Shown here piece by piece: positions 52,571-61,556 of a DNA stretch of 64,000 nt. Position numbers and translations under genes: made by a program. Origin of the DNA: Pseudopelobacter sp964542535 (lineage in GTDB: Bacteria; Desulfobacterota; Desulfuromonadia; Geobacterales; Pseudopelobacteraceae); assembly GCA_964542535.1 (NCBI GenBank), contig CAZIUE010000012.1, positions 79,983-143,982 on the forward strand, in the 5' to 3' direction. Under the pieces are notes generated by a model that was not told where the DNA came from, ran no database searches, and was given only the letters and a program-made list of their open reading frames with translations. Positions within the stretch are counted from its first letter, which is position 1. The number at the start of each line of letters is the position of its first letter.

Positions 52571-53092
52571 TCAGACATACTCAGCGATAATATCCCTGAC
52601 CTGGTCCGGGGTGACGTGGGCGTAGACCTTCTCGCCGACCGTCAGGACCGGGGCAAGGGCGCAGGTTCCCACGCAGCGCAGGACGTCGATTGAGAACCTG
52701 CCGTCACAGGTGACCTGGCCGATTTCGATGCCGAGGAGTTCCTTGAAGGCATCCACGATCTTGTCGGCCTGCTTGACGTAGCAGGCGGTTCCGGTGCAGA
52801 TGGAGATCGGATACTCTCCCCTGGGGTGCATGGTGAAGAAGGTATAGAAGCTCACCACACCATAGACCTTGGCCAGCGATTCACTCATGAGGCCGGCAAC
52901 CCGCTGCTGCACCTCCCGGGGGAGATAGCCGAACAGCTGCTGGGCCTTGTGCAGCACCGTTATCAGCTGCCCGTCCCTGGTGGGGAGCCGGGCGACAAAA
53001 TCGTCCAGTTCCTGGTACAGCCTGTCCCGAGGTGTTGCTTGGTCCGGGGTCGCACATCCATCGTCAAGCTGGCAGCTTGAGCCTGTTTGCAT
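52571..53092 (-). CDS. NuoE/HndA-like 2Fe-2S subunit
   Basis: A 173-residue NuoE-type protein, small partner of the NuoF-like subunit. The N-terminal half is helical (ITVLHKAQQLFGYLP, VYGVVSFYTFFTM), and the thioredoxin-fold half binds 2Fe-2S through ICTGTACYVKQ and LRCVGTCALAPV. AAGGAG lies upstream, right after a 7-bp hairpin (53114-53131). 138 bases separate it from mobA. Confidence 0.93.
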   Translation of the reverse strand: MQTGSSCQLDDGCATPDQATPRDRLYQELDDFVARLPTRDGQLITVLHKAQQLFGYLPREVQQRVAGLMSESLAKVYGVVSFYTFFTMHPRGEYPISICTGTACYVKQADKIVDAFKELLGIEIGQVTCDGRFSIDVLRCVGTCALAPVLTVGEKVYAHVTPDQVRDIIAEYV

Positions 53093-53230
53093 GTCTCACT
53101 AACTCCTTTTTTCGTGAAACGGCGGTTTCACACGGCAAATGCCACGGAATACCGGCCTGATTTTGTGTGAATTCTCTGCGTCAGTTGCGTGAGCCGCCGC
53201 CGTTTTCAAGCATGCTGACGCTCAGCGATT

Positions 53231-53896
53231 CTACTGCTCTTCCTGCCTGATGCGATAGTACTCCTCGGGAGTGTTGATGTTGCGGAAGGAGCGGAATAAA
53301 GGGTCGATGGCGGCAACTTCTCGTCGGGAAACCACATCCACCCTGAGCCGCTCGAAACAGTCGATGATCTTTCCCTTTTCCGAAGCGAGCGCCTCGGTCA
53401 TCGCTCCGAGGCACCCCGTGCCGTAGACGGCATGGAGCGGCTCGAGCCCGTTCTCGCTCTCCGGGATAACGACGTCGCACCCTTTTGCCCTGGAGAGCAG
53501 GTGGCGGATGAGCTCCCCATTCAGGTCGGGCATGTCGCAGGCGGTCACAAAGATGTACGGTGTCCCGCTCTCCGCCAGTCCGGCCTGGATCCCTGCCAGG
53601 GAACCCATGCCCGGGAATCGGTCCGCCACGATGCGGCAGGGGAGAAAACGGTAGATATCCGGCGTGTTCGTGACCAGGATGACTTCCGGGAAGATGCGTG
53701 ACATCTGCCGGAAGATCCGTTCAATGAAACGCTCGCCGTGAAAGGGGAGCATCGCCTTGTTGCTCTTCATCCGGGAGGAGCTACCGCCCGCCAGGATCAC
53801 TCCGGTTGCTTCGGTGGTCAGAGGGCCTGTCTCCGCGCCGTTTTCCGCGGAAGGGGGCTGGCCGGCGCCGGTGCCGTTGCGGAGCTTCTCAGTCAT
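53231..53896 (-). CDS. mobA: Molybdenum cofactor guanylyltransferase MobA
   Basis: Attaches GMP to molybdopterin to form the bis-MGD cofactor that the neighbouring formate dehydrogenase needs. The 221-residue GT-A-fold protein shows VILAGGSSSRMKSNKAMLP (nucleotide and Mg site), RFPGMGSLAGIQAGL, and VTACDMPDLNGEL. It overlaps the fdhA stop by eight bases, so cofactor maturation is coupled to the enzyme's expression. C-terminus, FRNINTPEEY, is typical. Confidence 0.93.
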   Translation of the reverse strand: MTEKLRNGTGAGQPPSAENGAETGPLTTEATGVILAGGSSSRMKSNKAMLPFHGERFIERIFRQMSRIFPEVILVTNTPDIYRFLPCRIVADRFPGMGSLAGIQAGLAESGTPYIFVTACDMPDLNGELIRHLLSRAKGCDVVIPESENGLEPLHAVYGTGCLGAMTEALASEKGKIIDCFERLRVDVVSRREVAAIDPLFRSFRNINTPEEYYRIRQEEQ

Positions 53897-56603
53897 GCTG
53901 CTCTGCCGCGGTACCTCCAGGCAGTCTGGTTATGTTCACCGCGCAGACCTTTAACTCCGGGATCTTGGCCACCGGGTCGAGGGCGTTGCTGGTCAGCAGG
54001 TTGGCCGCGCCGTCCGCGAAGTGGAACGGCATGAAGACGACATTTCCCTCGACCCTGGCCGTTACCCTGGCGGTCGATCCGGCCTTGCCCCGCCGGGAAC
54101 TCACCATGACACGGTCACCGTCTTCGATACTCAGCTGTTCGGCTGTTTCCGGGCTGATCTCGATGAATGAGCAGGGGTGCAGGTTCATCAATCCCTGCTC
54201 CCTGCCGGTCATGGTGTTGGTGTGGTAGTGGTAGAGAATCCGCCCGGTGGTCAGCAGGAAGGGGTAGTCGCTGTCGGGTAGTTCCGCGCTGGCCAGGTAT
54301 TCGGTCGCCTTGAACAGCCCCCTGCCCCGGGCAAAGCAGTCGCGGTGCAGGTACCTGGTGCCCGGGTGATCGCTGTCGGGGCAGGGCCACTGGAGGCTTT
54401 CCCGTTCCAGCCGCTCGAAGCTGATGCCGCCGTAGAGCGGGGTGAGTCGGGCGATCTCATCCATGATGGCGCCGGCGCCGGGGTAGGTTGTGGGATGCCC
54501 CAGCCTGTTCATGATCTCCATCAGGATCACCCCGTCGGCCTTGGCCGCTCCCGGTGGGTCGACCGCCTTCCTGACCCGTTGCACCCGTCGCTCGGTATTG
54601 GTGAAGGTACCGCCCTTCTCGGCAAAGGAGGCGGCCGGCAGAACCACGTCCGCCAGCTGCGCCGTTTCGTTCAGGAAGATGTCCTGGACCACCAGGAACT
54701 CGGTCCGTTTCAGTGCCTCTTCCACGTGGCTCAGGTCCGGATCGGAGAGCATGGGGTTCTCGCCCATGATGTGCAGGAACCTGATCTCCCCCCTGCCTGC
54801 CCTGTCGATGATCTCCGTTACCGTAAGCCCCGGCTGGTTCGGCAGCTTCACCCCCCAGGCGTTCTCGAATTTCTTCCGTGCCGCCGGATCGCCCACCTTC
54901 TGGTAGCCGGGGAGGTCGCCGGGGAGGCAGCCCATGTCGCAGGCTCCCTGGACGTTGTTCTGGCCGCGCAGCGGGTTGACACCGACCGACTCCTTGCCGA
55001 TATTGCCGCAGAGCAGGGCAAGGTTGGATACGGCCATGACACCGGCGGTTCCGGTGCTGTGCTGGGTCACCCCCATGGCATAGAAGATCGCGGCTCTCTC
55101 TGCCTTTGCATACAGCCGCGCGGCCCTCTTCAGCTCCTCCGCGTCGATGCCGCAGATAGCCGCCGCTGCTTCCGGACGGTATTGCCTTACCACTTCATGC
55201 AGTTCCGTAAAACCTTCGGTTCGCTGGGCGATGAATTCTCGGTCCTGAAGCCCCTCTTCCAGGATTACGTTCATCATTCCGTTGAACAGGGCTACATTCG
55301 TACCGGGGATGATCTGGAGGAAAACGTCAGCCGCTGCGGCCAGATCGATCCTGCGTGGCTCGGCCACGATCAGTTTTGCCCCATTCAGCCTGGCCTGGCG
55401 TATCTTGGCGCCGATGACCGGGTGGGTCTCGGTCGTGTTGGAGCCGGTGACAAAGATCAGATCGCTCCCCAGAACCTCGTCGATGCTGTTGGTCATGGCG
55501 CCGCTTCCCAGTGTTGTGGCCAGGCCCGCGACCGTAGATGCGTGGCAGAGCCGGGCGCAGTGGTCCACGTTGTTGGTGCCGAAAACGGTGCGGACCAGCT
55601 TCTGGAACAGGTAGTTCTCTTCGTTGGTCACCCGTGCCGAGGCGAGACCGGCACAGGCCTGGGGGCCAGAGGCGGTCTGTATCTCCCTGAATCTGTCGGC
55701 AATCAGCTCGTAGGCCTCGTCCCAGCTTGCCTCCACCAGGAGGCCGTTTTTTCGGATCAGCGGAGTCTTCAGCCGGTCGGGATGGCTGATGAAGTTGTAG
55801 CTGAACCTTCCCTTGACACAGAGCAGGCCGCTGTTGGCGGGTCCATTGGACGGCTCGACGCCGACCACCCGATTGTCTTTGACCAGGAGTTCCATCTCGC
55901 AGCCGACCCCGCAGTAGGGGCAGGTGGTCCTGGTCCTGGTCACCTCCCAGGTGCGGAATCTGACCCTCGATTTTGCCTGAAGCGCTCCCACCGGGCAGGC
56001 TGAGACGCAGTTGCCGCAGGAGACGCAGGCCGAACTGCCGATTCCCTCGTCGAAGGGGGCCGCAACCCGGACGCCGAACCCCCGGCCGGCGAAGTCGATG
56101 GCTTCGGTGCACTGGTAGGCGGAACAGGTTGTGACGCAGCGCCTGCACTTGACGCATTTGTTCATGTTCCTGGTGTAAAACTCGTTGGAATCGTCCAGCG
56201 GGAAGACGTTCCTCACCCCCTCGTAGCGGGACTTTCGTATGTCGTACTGGAAGCAGAGGTCCTGCAGCCCGCAGTTCCCCGCCTTTGCGCAGACCAGGCA
56301 GTCCTGTTCATGATCGGAGAGGAGCAGCTCGATCATGGTCTTGCGGGCGGCTATGACCCGTTCACTGCTGGTGACGATCTCCATGCCGTCGGTAACCGGT
56401 GTGGAGCAGGCCGCTGCCAGGTTCTTCCTGCCGGTCACTTCCACCAGGCAGATCCGGCATGAAGCGTTCTGGCTACTCTTTCCGCCATGCAGATCGAGGT
56501 GGCAGAGGGTGGGGACCCTTGCCCCCGCCTTCCTCGTCGCGTCGATGACGGCAGAGCCGTGCGCAATCTCAACCGCTCTGCCATCCACTTTCACGTTAAC
56601 CAT
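53889..56603 (-). CDS. fdhA: Formate dehydrogenase alpha subunit with NuoG-type iron-sulfur N-terminus
   Basis: A 904-residue molybdopterin enzyme. Order: 2Fe-2S domain (CHLDLHGGKSSQNASCRIC, about 34-65), His-liganded 4Fe-4S segment (HEQDCLVCAKAGNCGLQDLC), two bacterial-ferredoxin clusters (CVKCRRC, CVSCGNCVSACP), the Mo-domain 4Fe-4S CPYCGVGCEME, and the catalytic ARLCHASTVAGL. The Mo ligand is Cys353, encoded by TGC, not selenocysteine. NVVFMPFHF and the C-terminal domain match formate dehydrogenases. The ATG at 56603 has GGAG upstream. First gene of an fdhA-mobA-nuoE-hndB-nuoF unit, so NAD(P)-linked formate oxidation is likely. Confidence 0.9.
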   Translation of the reverse strand: MVNVKVDGRAVEIAHGSAVIDATRKAGARVPTLCHLDLHGGKSSQNASCRICLVEVTGRKNLAAACSTPVTDGMEIVTSSERVIAARKTMIELLLSDHEQDCLVCAKAGNCGLQDLCFQYDIRKSRYEGVRNVFPLDDSNEFYTRNMNKCVKCRRCVTTCSAYQCTEAIDFAGRGFGVRVAAPFDEGIGSSACVSCGNCVSACPVGALQAKSRVRFRTWEVTRTRTTCPYCGVGCEMELLVKDNRVVGVEPSNGPANSGLLCVKGRFSYNFISHPDRLKTPLIRKNGLLVEASWDEAYELIADRFREIQTASGPQACAGLASARVTNEENYLFQKLVRTVFGTNNVDHCARLCHASTVAGLATTLGSGAMTNSIDEVLGSDLIFVTGSNTTETHPVIGAKIRQARLNGAKLIVAEPRRIDLAAAADVFLQIIPGTNVALFNGMMNVILEEGLQDREFIAQRTEGFTELHEVVRQYRPEAAAAICGIDAEELKRAARLYAKAERAAIFYAMGVTQHSTGTAGVMAVSNLALLCGNIGKESVGVNPLRGQNNVQGACDMGCLPGDLPGYQKVGDPAARKKFENAWGVKLPNQPGLTVTEIIDRAGRGEIRFLHIMGENPMLSDPDLSHVEEALKRTEFLVVQDIFLNETAQLADVVLPAASFAEKGGTFTNTERRVQRVRKAVDPPGAAKADGVILMEIMNRLGHPTTYPGAGAIMDEIARLTPLYGGISFERLERESLQWPCPDSDHPGTRYLHRDCFARGRGLFKATEYLASAELPDSDYPFLLTTGRILYHYHTNTMTGREQGLMNLHPCSFIEISPETAEQLSIEDGDRVMVSSRRGKAGSTARVTARVEGNVVFMPFHFADGAANLLTSNALDPVAKIPELKVCAVNITRLPGGTAAEQHD

Positions 56604-56888
56604 GAACCTGTCTCCATCTGTTTTCGTAGCTGTCCGGTGTGTGGGCAAAAATTGTTGTGCGCCGCATGACGGCGAGCCTGTGCGGTAACCTGTCTGAAGT
56701 GATCATGTCGGGTCGTGGCAGGAGATGTCGGGTAGCACTGGCATTTGCCGGTTCATGGGGATAGTGACGCGATGCAAGAATGTGGATATGGAATACTGAT
56801 GGGAGCGATGTCACCATGGGAAGGTATAAAAATATACGCAACTGGTCAAAGTATCAACACAAATGCGCGGTTGTTCCGGCTGAGAACG
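56604..56888 (-). promoter_or_regulatory. Intergenic region ahead of fdhA with candidate promoter
   Basis: 285 bases between the hydrogenase protease gene and fdhA. On the minus strand TTGACC (56849-56844) and TATACC (56828-56823), 15 bases apart in an A/T-rich patch, could be a promoter giving the fdh unit its own start; spacing is short, so this is weak. No terminator was seen after the protease gene. Confidence 0.3.
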
Positions 56889-57401
56889 TTATAAAACCGC
56901 TCTCTGGTCCAGTTCGGCCAGAACACTGTGGAGCAAGGTCGTCAGGCGCCGTACGCCGTTTCTGACCGGAATAGAGAGGGGAATGTCGAAGCCGAGCCGT
57001 TCCGGTTGGATGCCGATCACGCAGATAGTCGCACCAGTACTCCTGGTCAGGTAGTCCGTGAGCATGGCCAGGGGGAGGGTGTGGGTGGAAAAGGGGGTGT
57101 CGGGGATCTCGTGGGGGAGGATCTCCCGGAACTCCCCCGCCGCCGCGTTGATTTCGGCCGCATCCACCAGCACGATGTGGGTGGGCTGAAAGGCGGCGAT
57201 AAAGCCGGTGGCGTTCTCCGGAGCGTTGCCCCCTTCGAACCCCTCGAATTGAATGGAAGTGAACGGCTGGCGCCACACCAGTGAGTGCAACCGGCGCACG
57301 GCCAGGATACCGGCCCCGTCGTCGCCACACAGCTCCGTGCCGATCCCCAGGAGCGCCAGCCGCCGGCATCCCTCAAGACGGCTCTTCAGGCTTGTCTTCA
57401 C
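56889..57401 (-). CDS. hycI: [NiFe] hydrogenase maturation protease (HycI type)
   Basis: A 170-residue endopeptidase that trims the hydrogenase large subunit after nickel insertion. Motifs: LLGIGTELCGDDGAGILAV, the nickel-sensing Asp in VDAAEIN, and THTLPLAMLTDYL with the conserved His, as in HycI. GTG at 57401 is preceded by AGGAGGG; an ATG at 57434 has poor spacing. It overlaps the preceding ferredoxin-type gene by 29 bases. Its presence supports that the adjacent large subunit is a working nickel enzyme. Confidence 0.88.
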   Translation of the reverse strand: MKTSLKSRLEGCRRLALLGIGTELCGDDGAGILAVRRLHSLVWRQPFTSIQFEGFEGGNAPENATGFIAAFQPTHIVLVDAAEINAAAGEFREILPHEIPDTPFSTHTLPLAMLTDYLTRSTGATICVIGIQPERLGFDIPLSIPVRNGVRRLTTLLHSVLAELDQRAVL

Positions 57402-57759
57402 CCTCTTCCCTCCTGCACACAATCCTAAGCTCATCCTTGTCGATCTTTGCCAGCTCGAAGTCGGGGGTCACTTCCAGGGCATCCTTGGGGCATGAGTCCA
57501 CGCACTGGCCGCAGTAAATGCAACGATCCAGATAGAATTTTGCTTCGAAGACCTTGTCAGCTACCTTGATGATCTCGATGGCCCTGGCGGGACAGTCGCG
57601 GACGCAGAATTTGCAGCCGATACATTTCTCTGCCATGTAGCGGATCCTGCCCCGGAAATGTTCGGGCATCCGGCGTTTCTCGGCCGGATAGTTGTAGGTG
57701 GCCGGCTTCATTACCGAGTGCCTCAGCACCTCGTGTGCCATCTTCCCCGGTATCTTCAT
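57373..57759 (-). CDS. NuoI-like 2x4Fe-4S hydrogenase subunit
   Basis: A 128-residue ferredoxin-like subunit, equivalent of NuoI/HyfH/EchF, carrying CIGCKFCVRDCPARAI and CIYCGQCVDSCPKDAL. It links the small subunit cluster to other donors. The start at 57759 overlaps the NuoH-like stop as ATGA; the much longer open frame running upstream is out of phase with the true NuoH-like gene and rejected. The acidic C-terminal tail EEGEDKPEEPS is unusual. Confidence 0.9.
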   Translation of the reverse strand: MKIPGKMAHEVLRHSVMKPATYNYPAEKRRMPEHFRGRIRYMAEKCIGCKFCVRDCPARAIEIIKVADKVFEAKFYLDRCIYCGQCVDSCPKDALEVTPDFELAKIDKDELRIVCRREEGEDKPEEPS

Positions 57760-58697
57760 TGCGGCAACACCCCCTTGGCAATAATGACGATCACAAGCTG
57801 GAGCATGGCCGCCGATGCCACGTAGCGCCAGCAGAAGTCCACCATCTGGTCGATGCGGAAGCGGGCGAAGATGGCCCGCAAAAAACTGGTCATGGCGATG
57901 ATCAGGGCGATCTTCAGCAGGTAGAGGACGAAACCGGCCACGGGCCCCAGCCCCAGGCCGAAGGGGAGGAAAACCGCCGCCAGCAGGGAGGCCAGCACCA
58001 CCATCTCGATGCTGATGGCCATCCGGAACAGGGCCAGCAGGCGGCCGCTGTACTCGGTGAAGGCTCCGGCAACGATCTCGGTCTCCGCCTCGGGGGTGTC
58101 GAAGGGGACCTTCTCCAGCTTGCCCAACATCACCACCAGTCCCACGCCGAAACCGATCAGGTTGATGGGCCAGCGCCAGGGGTGGGCGCCGTAGTAGGCG
58201 GCCATGCCGGCCAGGGACCAGCTGTCGGCCAGGCAGGCCGGCGCCAGCAGCGCCAGGTAGAGCGGCACCTCGTAGGCCAGAAGCTGGGTCAGGGAGCGGA
58301 CGGCGCCGATCATGGAGTAGAGCGAAGCAGAGTACCACCCTGCCAGGAAGAAGGTCATGGTGGGGATGGTCAACAGGTAGACTACGATCACCAGGTCCCC
58401 CTCGAAGGACAAGAGCGCACCCTTTCCCCAGATGGGGATGTAGAGGATGGCGCAGACCGAGGCGGCCAGCGCCACCAACGGCATCAGCCTGAACATGAAC
58501 GGGTCGGCCTCTTCCGGTATGATGTCCTCCTTGGAGGAGAGCTTGATGAAGTCGGCGAAGGGCTGAAACCAGGGGGGGCCCTGCCGGTTCTGCATGCGGG
58601 CGTAGAACTTCCTGTCGCAGAACTCCGCCACCATCCCGGCCAGGCTGAGGAAGAGAAAGCCGGGGAATACCAGCAGATTGAAGAGTGCCTGTGTCAT
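57756..58697 (-). CDS. NuoH-like membrane subunit
   Basis: A 313-residue membrane subunit equivalent to NuoH/HycD/EchB, forming the link between the hydrogenase module and ion channels. About eight transmembrane segments; family marks are DRKFYARMQNRQGPPWFQPF, DFIKLSSKEDIIPEEAD, SLTQLLAYEVPLYLALL and KVPFDTPEAETEIVAGAFTE. ATGA overlaps at both ends couple it to the large subunit and the ferredoxin-like gene. Confidence 0.93.
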   Translation of the reverse strand: MTQALFNLLVFPGFLFLSLAGMVAEFCDRKFYARMQNRQGPPWFQPFADFIKLSSKEDIIPEEADPFMFRLMPLVALAASVCAILYIPIWGKGALLSFEGDLVIVVYLLTIPTMTFFLAGWYSASLYSMIGAVRSLTQLLAYEVPLYLALLAPACLADSWSLAGMAAYYGAHPWRWPINLIGFGVGLVVMLGKLEKVPFDTPEAETEIVAGAFTEYSGRLLALFRMAISIEMVVLASLLAAVFLPFGLGLGPVAGFVLYLLKIALIIAMTSFLRAIFARFRIDQMVDFCWRYVASAAMLQLVIVIIAKGVLPQ

Positions 58698-59920
58698 CGT
58701 CTGTCTCCACGCAGCATCTGCAGCCTGCGGCTCGGACCGCTGAAATCGATGCCCCGGTTTGTGCGGTACCAGTCGATCCCCCTGCGCCGCATGTCGCTCC
58801 AGGCCAGAAGCTCCCTTCGCTCGCTCAGCAGTTCCAGACAGCGGTCGGCACAGGAAAAGCAGGGGTCGATGGCGGCAACGATGATCGGCACGTCGGCCAG
58901 GTTGTTGTTTTCCATCATCTTGGCCACCGCCTGGATGTTGGCGAAGGTGGAAGCCCGCACCTTGACCCGCTCCGGCTTCTCCGTGCCGTTGGCCCTGATG
59001 TAGTGGAAGCATTCTCCCCGGGGCGCCTCGTAGCGGGAACAGGCGTCCCCGGCCGGTATCTTGCGCGGCGCCTTGACCGCCACATCCCCCTCAGGCAACT
59101 CCCTGAGAATCTGGCGGATGATCCGGTAGGATTCCATCAGTTCCCCCACCCTGACCAGGGTCCGTCCGTACACGTCACAGTGGTCGTCGGTGATCACCCT
59201 GAAGTCCAGATTCCCGTAGGCGGTGTAGGGGTCGTCCCGGCGGATGTCCCGGTCCACGTTGGAGGCCCGCAGGGTCGGTCCCACTGCCGAGAGCAGCAGG
59301 GCGTCCTCATGGGACAGGTACCCCACGCCGGCGAGACGGGCCGCCAGGGTCGGCTCCTCCGTGGCCACCTCGATGTAATACTTGGTCCGCTCCTCCAGGG
59401 TGTTCACGGAATTGAGGATCATCTCGATCTGTTCCTGCGTGATATCCCGCCGCACCCCCCCCAGGGTGTTGACGCCGTAGTTAACCCGGTTACCCCCCAT
59501 GTCCGCCAGGATATCCATGACCAGCTCCCGGTCGCGCCAGCTGTACATCAAAAGGGTGTCGAAGCCGATTTCGTGCCCTGCCACCCCAAGCCAGAGCAGG
59601 TGACTGTGAATCCGTTCCAGTTCTCCCACCAGGGAGCGGATGTAGTTGGCCCGTGGCGGGACCTTGAGGCCGGCAATCTCCTCCACAGCCTGGATGTAGG
59701 CGGTGGAGTGGGTATGGGAGCATATCCCGCAGATCCGTTCCAGCAGGTAGAGGCACTGGAGGTACGAGCGTTCCTCGCAGGCCTTCTCGATGCCCCGGTG
59801 ATTGTAGCCGAGGCGCATGCTGGTGGTGATGATCTTCTCGCCGGCAACGGTGATGGAGAAGTTGGCCGGCTCTTTGAGAGCTGGGTGCTGCGGGCCGATG
59901 GGGATGGTAACCGGTGACAT
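58694..59920 (-). CDS. [NiFe] hydrogenase large subunit, NuoD-like (group 4)
   Basis: Catalytic subunit of 408 residues. Overall it resembles NuoD/HycE/EchE (GPQHPALKEPANF, LGYNHRGIEKACEE, NYGVNTLGGVRRDI), but both nickel-ligand pairs are present: RICGICSHTH near residue 65 and DPCFSCADR near 355. In complex I NuoD these Cys are lost. About 48 residues follow DPCxxCxxR, consistent with a tail removed by the HycI-type protease. The ATG at 59920 has AAGGAG at eight bases; GTG at 59929 is less likely. Confidence 0.93.
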   Translation of the reverse strand: MSPVTIPIGPQHPALKEPANFSITVAGEKIITTSMRLGYNHRGIEKACEERSYLQCLYLLERICGICSHTHSTAYIQAVEEIAGLKVPPRANYIRSLVGELERIHSHLLWLGVAGHEIGFDTLLMYSWRDRELVMDILADMGGNRVNYGVNTLGGVRRDITQEQIEMILNSVNTLEERTKYYIEVATEEPTLAARLAGVGYLSHEDALLLSAVGPTLRASNVDRDIRRDDPYTAYGNLDFRVITDDHCDVYGRTLVRVGELMESYRIIRQILRELPEGDVAVKAPRKIPAGDACSRYEAPRGECFHYIRANGTEKPERVKVRASTFANIQAVAKMMENNNLADVPIIVAAIDPCFSCADRCLELLSERRELLAWSDMRRRGIDWYRTNRGIDFSGPSRRLQMLRGDRR

Positions 59921-59925
59921 GTTGA

Positions 59926-60390
59926 TCACTCCTTCCTGTCAAGCATTTCCGGCTTCCACTCCTTGCGCAGGGGGTACTGACCCTCGGGCCAGTCGTCGGG
60001 GAGCGGATAGCGGGGACCGGGAGGCAGACCCTCGACCCTGAAGCCGAGCAGATCCACCAGCTCTTTCTCATAGTACTCTGCGTTGGGAAACTTCCCGGTC
60101 ATGGTGGCGATCACCGGATCGTCCTTGGGCTGATAGCGTCTGACGCTCAACAGGATGCCGTCATCGGCGGCCAGCACGTACATAACCCCCAGGCTGTCCC
60201 CCTCGTCGGTTCCAACCAGGGAGACCAGGGAGATGAAGCGAAGCTTGTCGTAGGCGAAGTCGATCAGACTGGTGAGAACTTCCGGGAGGGTGTCCACGAA
60301 GATGCGCCGCTCCCGCTGAACCTTGATCTTCTCCCTGAGCAGGGGGAAGCGTCGGGCAAGTTCCTCTGCGATGGTCGTCTCTCGTGTCAT
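59926..60390 (-). CDS. NuoC-like subunit (EchD type)
   Basis: A 154-residue NuoC/30-kDa-type protein, separate rather than fused to the large subunit as in HycE. The signature is EYYEKELVDLLGFRVEGLPPGPRYPLPDDW, shown here only in part by YYEKELVDLLGF and PRYPLPDDWPEGQYPLRK. The N-terminus is RETTIAEELARRFP. Its stop is five bases before the large-subunit start. Confidence 0.9.
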   Translation of the reverse strand: MTRETTIAEELARRFPLLREKIKVQRERRIFVDTLPEVLTSLIDFAYDKLRFISLVSLVGTDEGDSLGVMYVLAADDGILLSVRRYQPKDDPVIATMTGKFPNAEYYEKELVDLLGFRVEGLPPGPRYPLPDDWPEGQYPLRKEWKPEMLDRKE

Positions 60391-60431
60391 GTTCAGCCTG
60401 CCTTCCTGATGATCCGTGTTTGTTTAGTATA

Positions 60432-60866
60432 TCAGTCCTGTTTCAAGGTTGACAATAACTTGACCACGCCGTCGATGATCGCTTCGGGGCGGGCGGCGCA
60501 GCCAGGGATATAGGCAGAGACGGGCAGTACCGTATCCGTCCCCCCCAGTACGTTGTAGCACCCCTGGAAGACGCCGCCGGAGCAGGCGCAGGTTCCCACT
60601 GCAATGACGAATTTAGGGTCGGCCATCTGCTCGTAAATTCGCAGCAGGCGGTCCCTGGTCTGGCGGGTGACCGGGCCGGAACAGAGCAGCACGTCGGCGT
60701 GCCGTGGCGTACCCTTGAGCTGGATACCGAAACGCTCCAGGTCGAAGCGGGGGGTCAGCGAATCGACAATTTCGATGTCGCAGCCATTGCAGGCGCCGGT
60801 GTTGAAGTGGATCACCCAGGGGGATTTGATCCGCGCCCATGTTACCAGTTTGTCCAGTGCTTTCAT
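60432..60866 (-). CDS. [NiFe] hydrogenase small subunit, NuoB-like
   Basis: A 144-residue NuoB/HycG/EchC-type subunit with one 4Fe-4S cluster proximal to the nickel site: ACNGCDIEIV, GTCACSGGVF and PGCAARPEAI supply the Cys ligands. The ATG at 60866 has AAGGA upstream; an ATG nine bases earlier is possible. It directly follows the NuoA-like gene. Confidence 0.93.
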   Translation of the reverse strand: MKALDKLVTWARIKSPWVIHFNTGACNGCDIEIVDSLTPRFDLERFGIQLKGTPRHADVLLCSGPVTRQTRDRLLRIYEQMADPKFVIAVGTCACSGGVFQGCYNVLGGTDTVLPVSAYIPGCAARPEAIIDGVVKLLSTLKQD

Positions 60867-60867
60867 G

Positions 60868-61209
60868 TCAGGCATCCTTCCTGAAAAGCGCCGCCAGTCC
60901 CGTTGCCGCGGATACGGTGAAGAGCGCCGCGAACAGTGAGTCGTCCACGGAACCGGAGGGGACCGTGGTGATGATCATGGCCACCACGTGCATGATGGTG
61001 AAGAAGAAGGCGAAGGAGAAGAACTGGCCGTAGTCCGGCTGCAGGCGGTGGTGTTCCACATCCTCGCCGCAGGCATAGGGCTTGTTCTTGCCCTTCCGCT
61101 CACTCCCCTTGGTGACGATGATCCCCAGCAGCCAGAAGTCAACCAGCGCCGAGATCAACAGCAGTATGAAGGCGATGGGCGGAGAGAGAAACAGTGACGT
61201 GGTATCCAT
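60868..61209 (-). CDS. NuoA-like membrane subunit
   Basis: A 113-residue membrane protein with three transmembrane segments. The KPYACGED motif in the first loop and the second-helix pattern FFSFAFFFTIMHVVAMI match NuoA (which has PYECG). NuoA is normally part of complex I rather than of group 4 hydrogenases, so its place here is notable. GGGAGGG precedes 61209; the open frame extends much further upstream but out of phase with the NuoK-like gene. Stop is followed at once by the small-subunit gene. Confidence 0.75.
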   Translation of the reverse strand: MDTTSLFLSPPIAFILLLISALVDFWLLGIIVTKGSERKGKNKPYACGEDVEHHRLQPDYGQFFSFAFFFTIMHVVAMIITTVPSGSVDDSLFAALFTVSAATGLAALFRKDA

Positions 61210-61223
61210 GATCGACCCTCCCC

Positions 61224-61556
61224 TCACCCCTTGAGATTGTTCATCCGGCGGCTGTCCAGGTCGCCGTTTTTCCTGAAGTGGCCGATGACCACTCCCGCGG
61301 CCGCCACCAGGATCACCACCTCCATGACGATCAAGGTGATGATGAAGGCCTGGGAGAGGCCGGTATTGCCGGTGAGAAAGCCGGCCGCCGCCAGGACCAG
61401 GGTGACCCCCTTGGTCATCAGTTCCACGCCGATCAGCACGCGGATCAGGTTGTGGGTCATCCACATACAGTAGAATCCGGCCACGATCAGCATGGCCGAG
61501 ACGATGAAGTAGTCCCCCACCGCGACGCGGCCGAGGCTGATACCCTCACTTATCAT
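61224..61556 (-). CDS. NuoK-like membrane subunit
   Basis: A 110-residue membrane protein with three helices: a NuoK/MnhC-type VSAMLIVAGFYCMWMTHNLIRVLIGVELMTKGV, given here in outline, with the Glu of IGVELM inside helix 2, and FIITLIVMEVVILVAAAGVV as helix 3. The Glu is the NuoK proton-path residue. Start 61556 overlaps the NuoJ-like gene by 11 bases. Confidence 0.85.
   Translation of the reverse strand: MISEGISLGRVAVGDYFIVSAMLIVAGFYCMWMTHNLIRVLIGVELMTKGVTLVLAAAGFLTGNTGLSQAFIITLIVMEVVILVAAAGVVIGHFRKNGDLDSRRMNNLKG

Noticed and set aside
55545..55547. Possible selenocysteine in the formate dehydrogenase
   Set aside because: The active-site codon is TGC (Cys); no in-frame TGA interrupts the gene.
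57760..58710. Upstream extension of the NuoI-like frame
   Set aside because: Out of phase with the NuoH-like gene, which has strong family motifs; the NuoI-like gene starts at 57759.
61210..61464. Upstream extension of the NuoA-like frame
   Set aside because: Runs out of phase through the NuoK-like gene; the ATG at 61209 has a good ribosome site.
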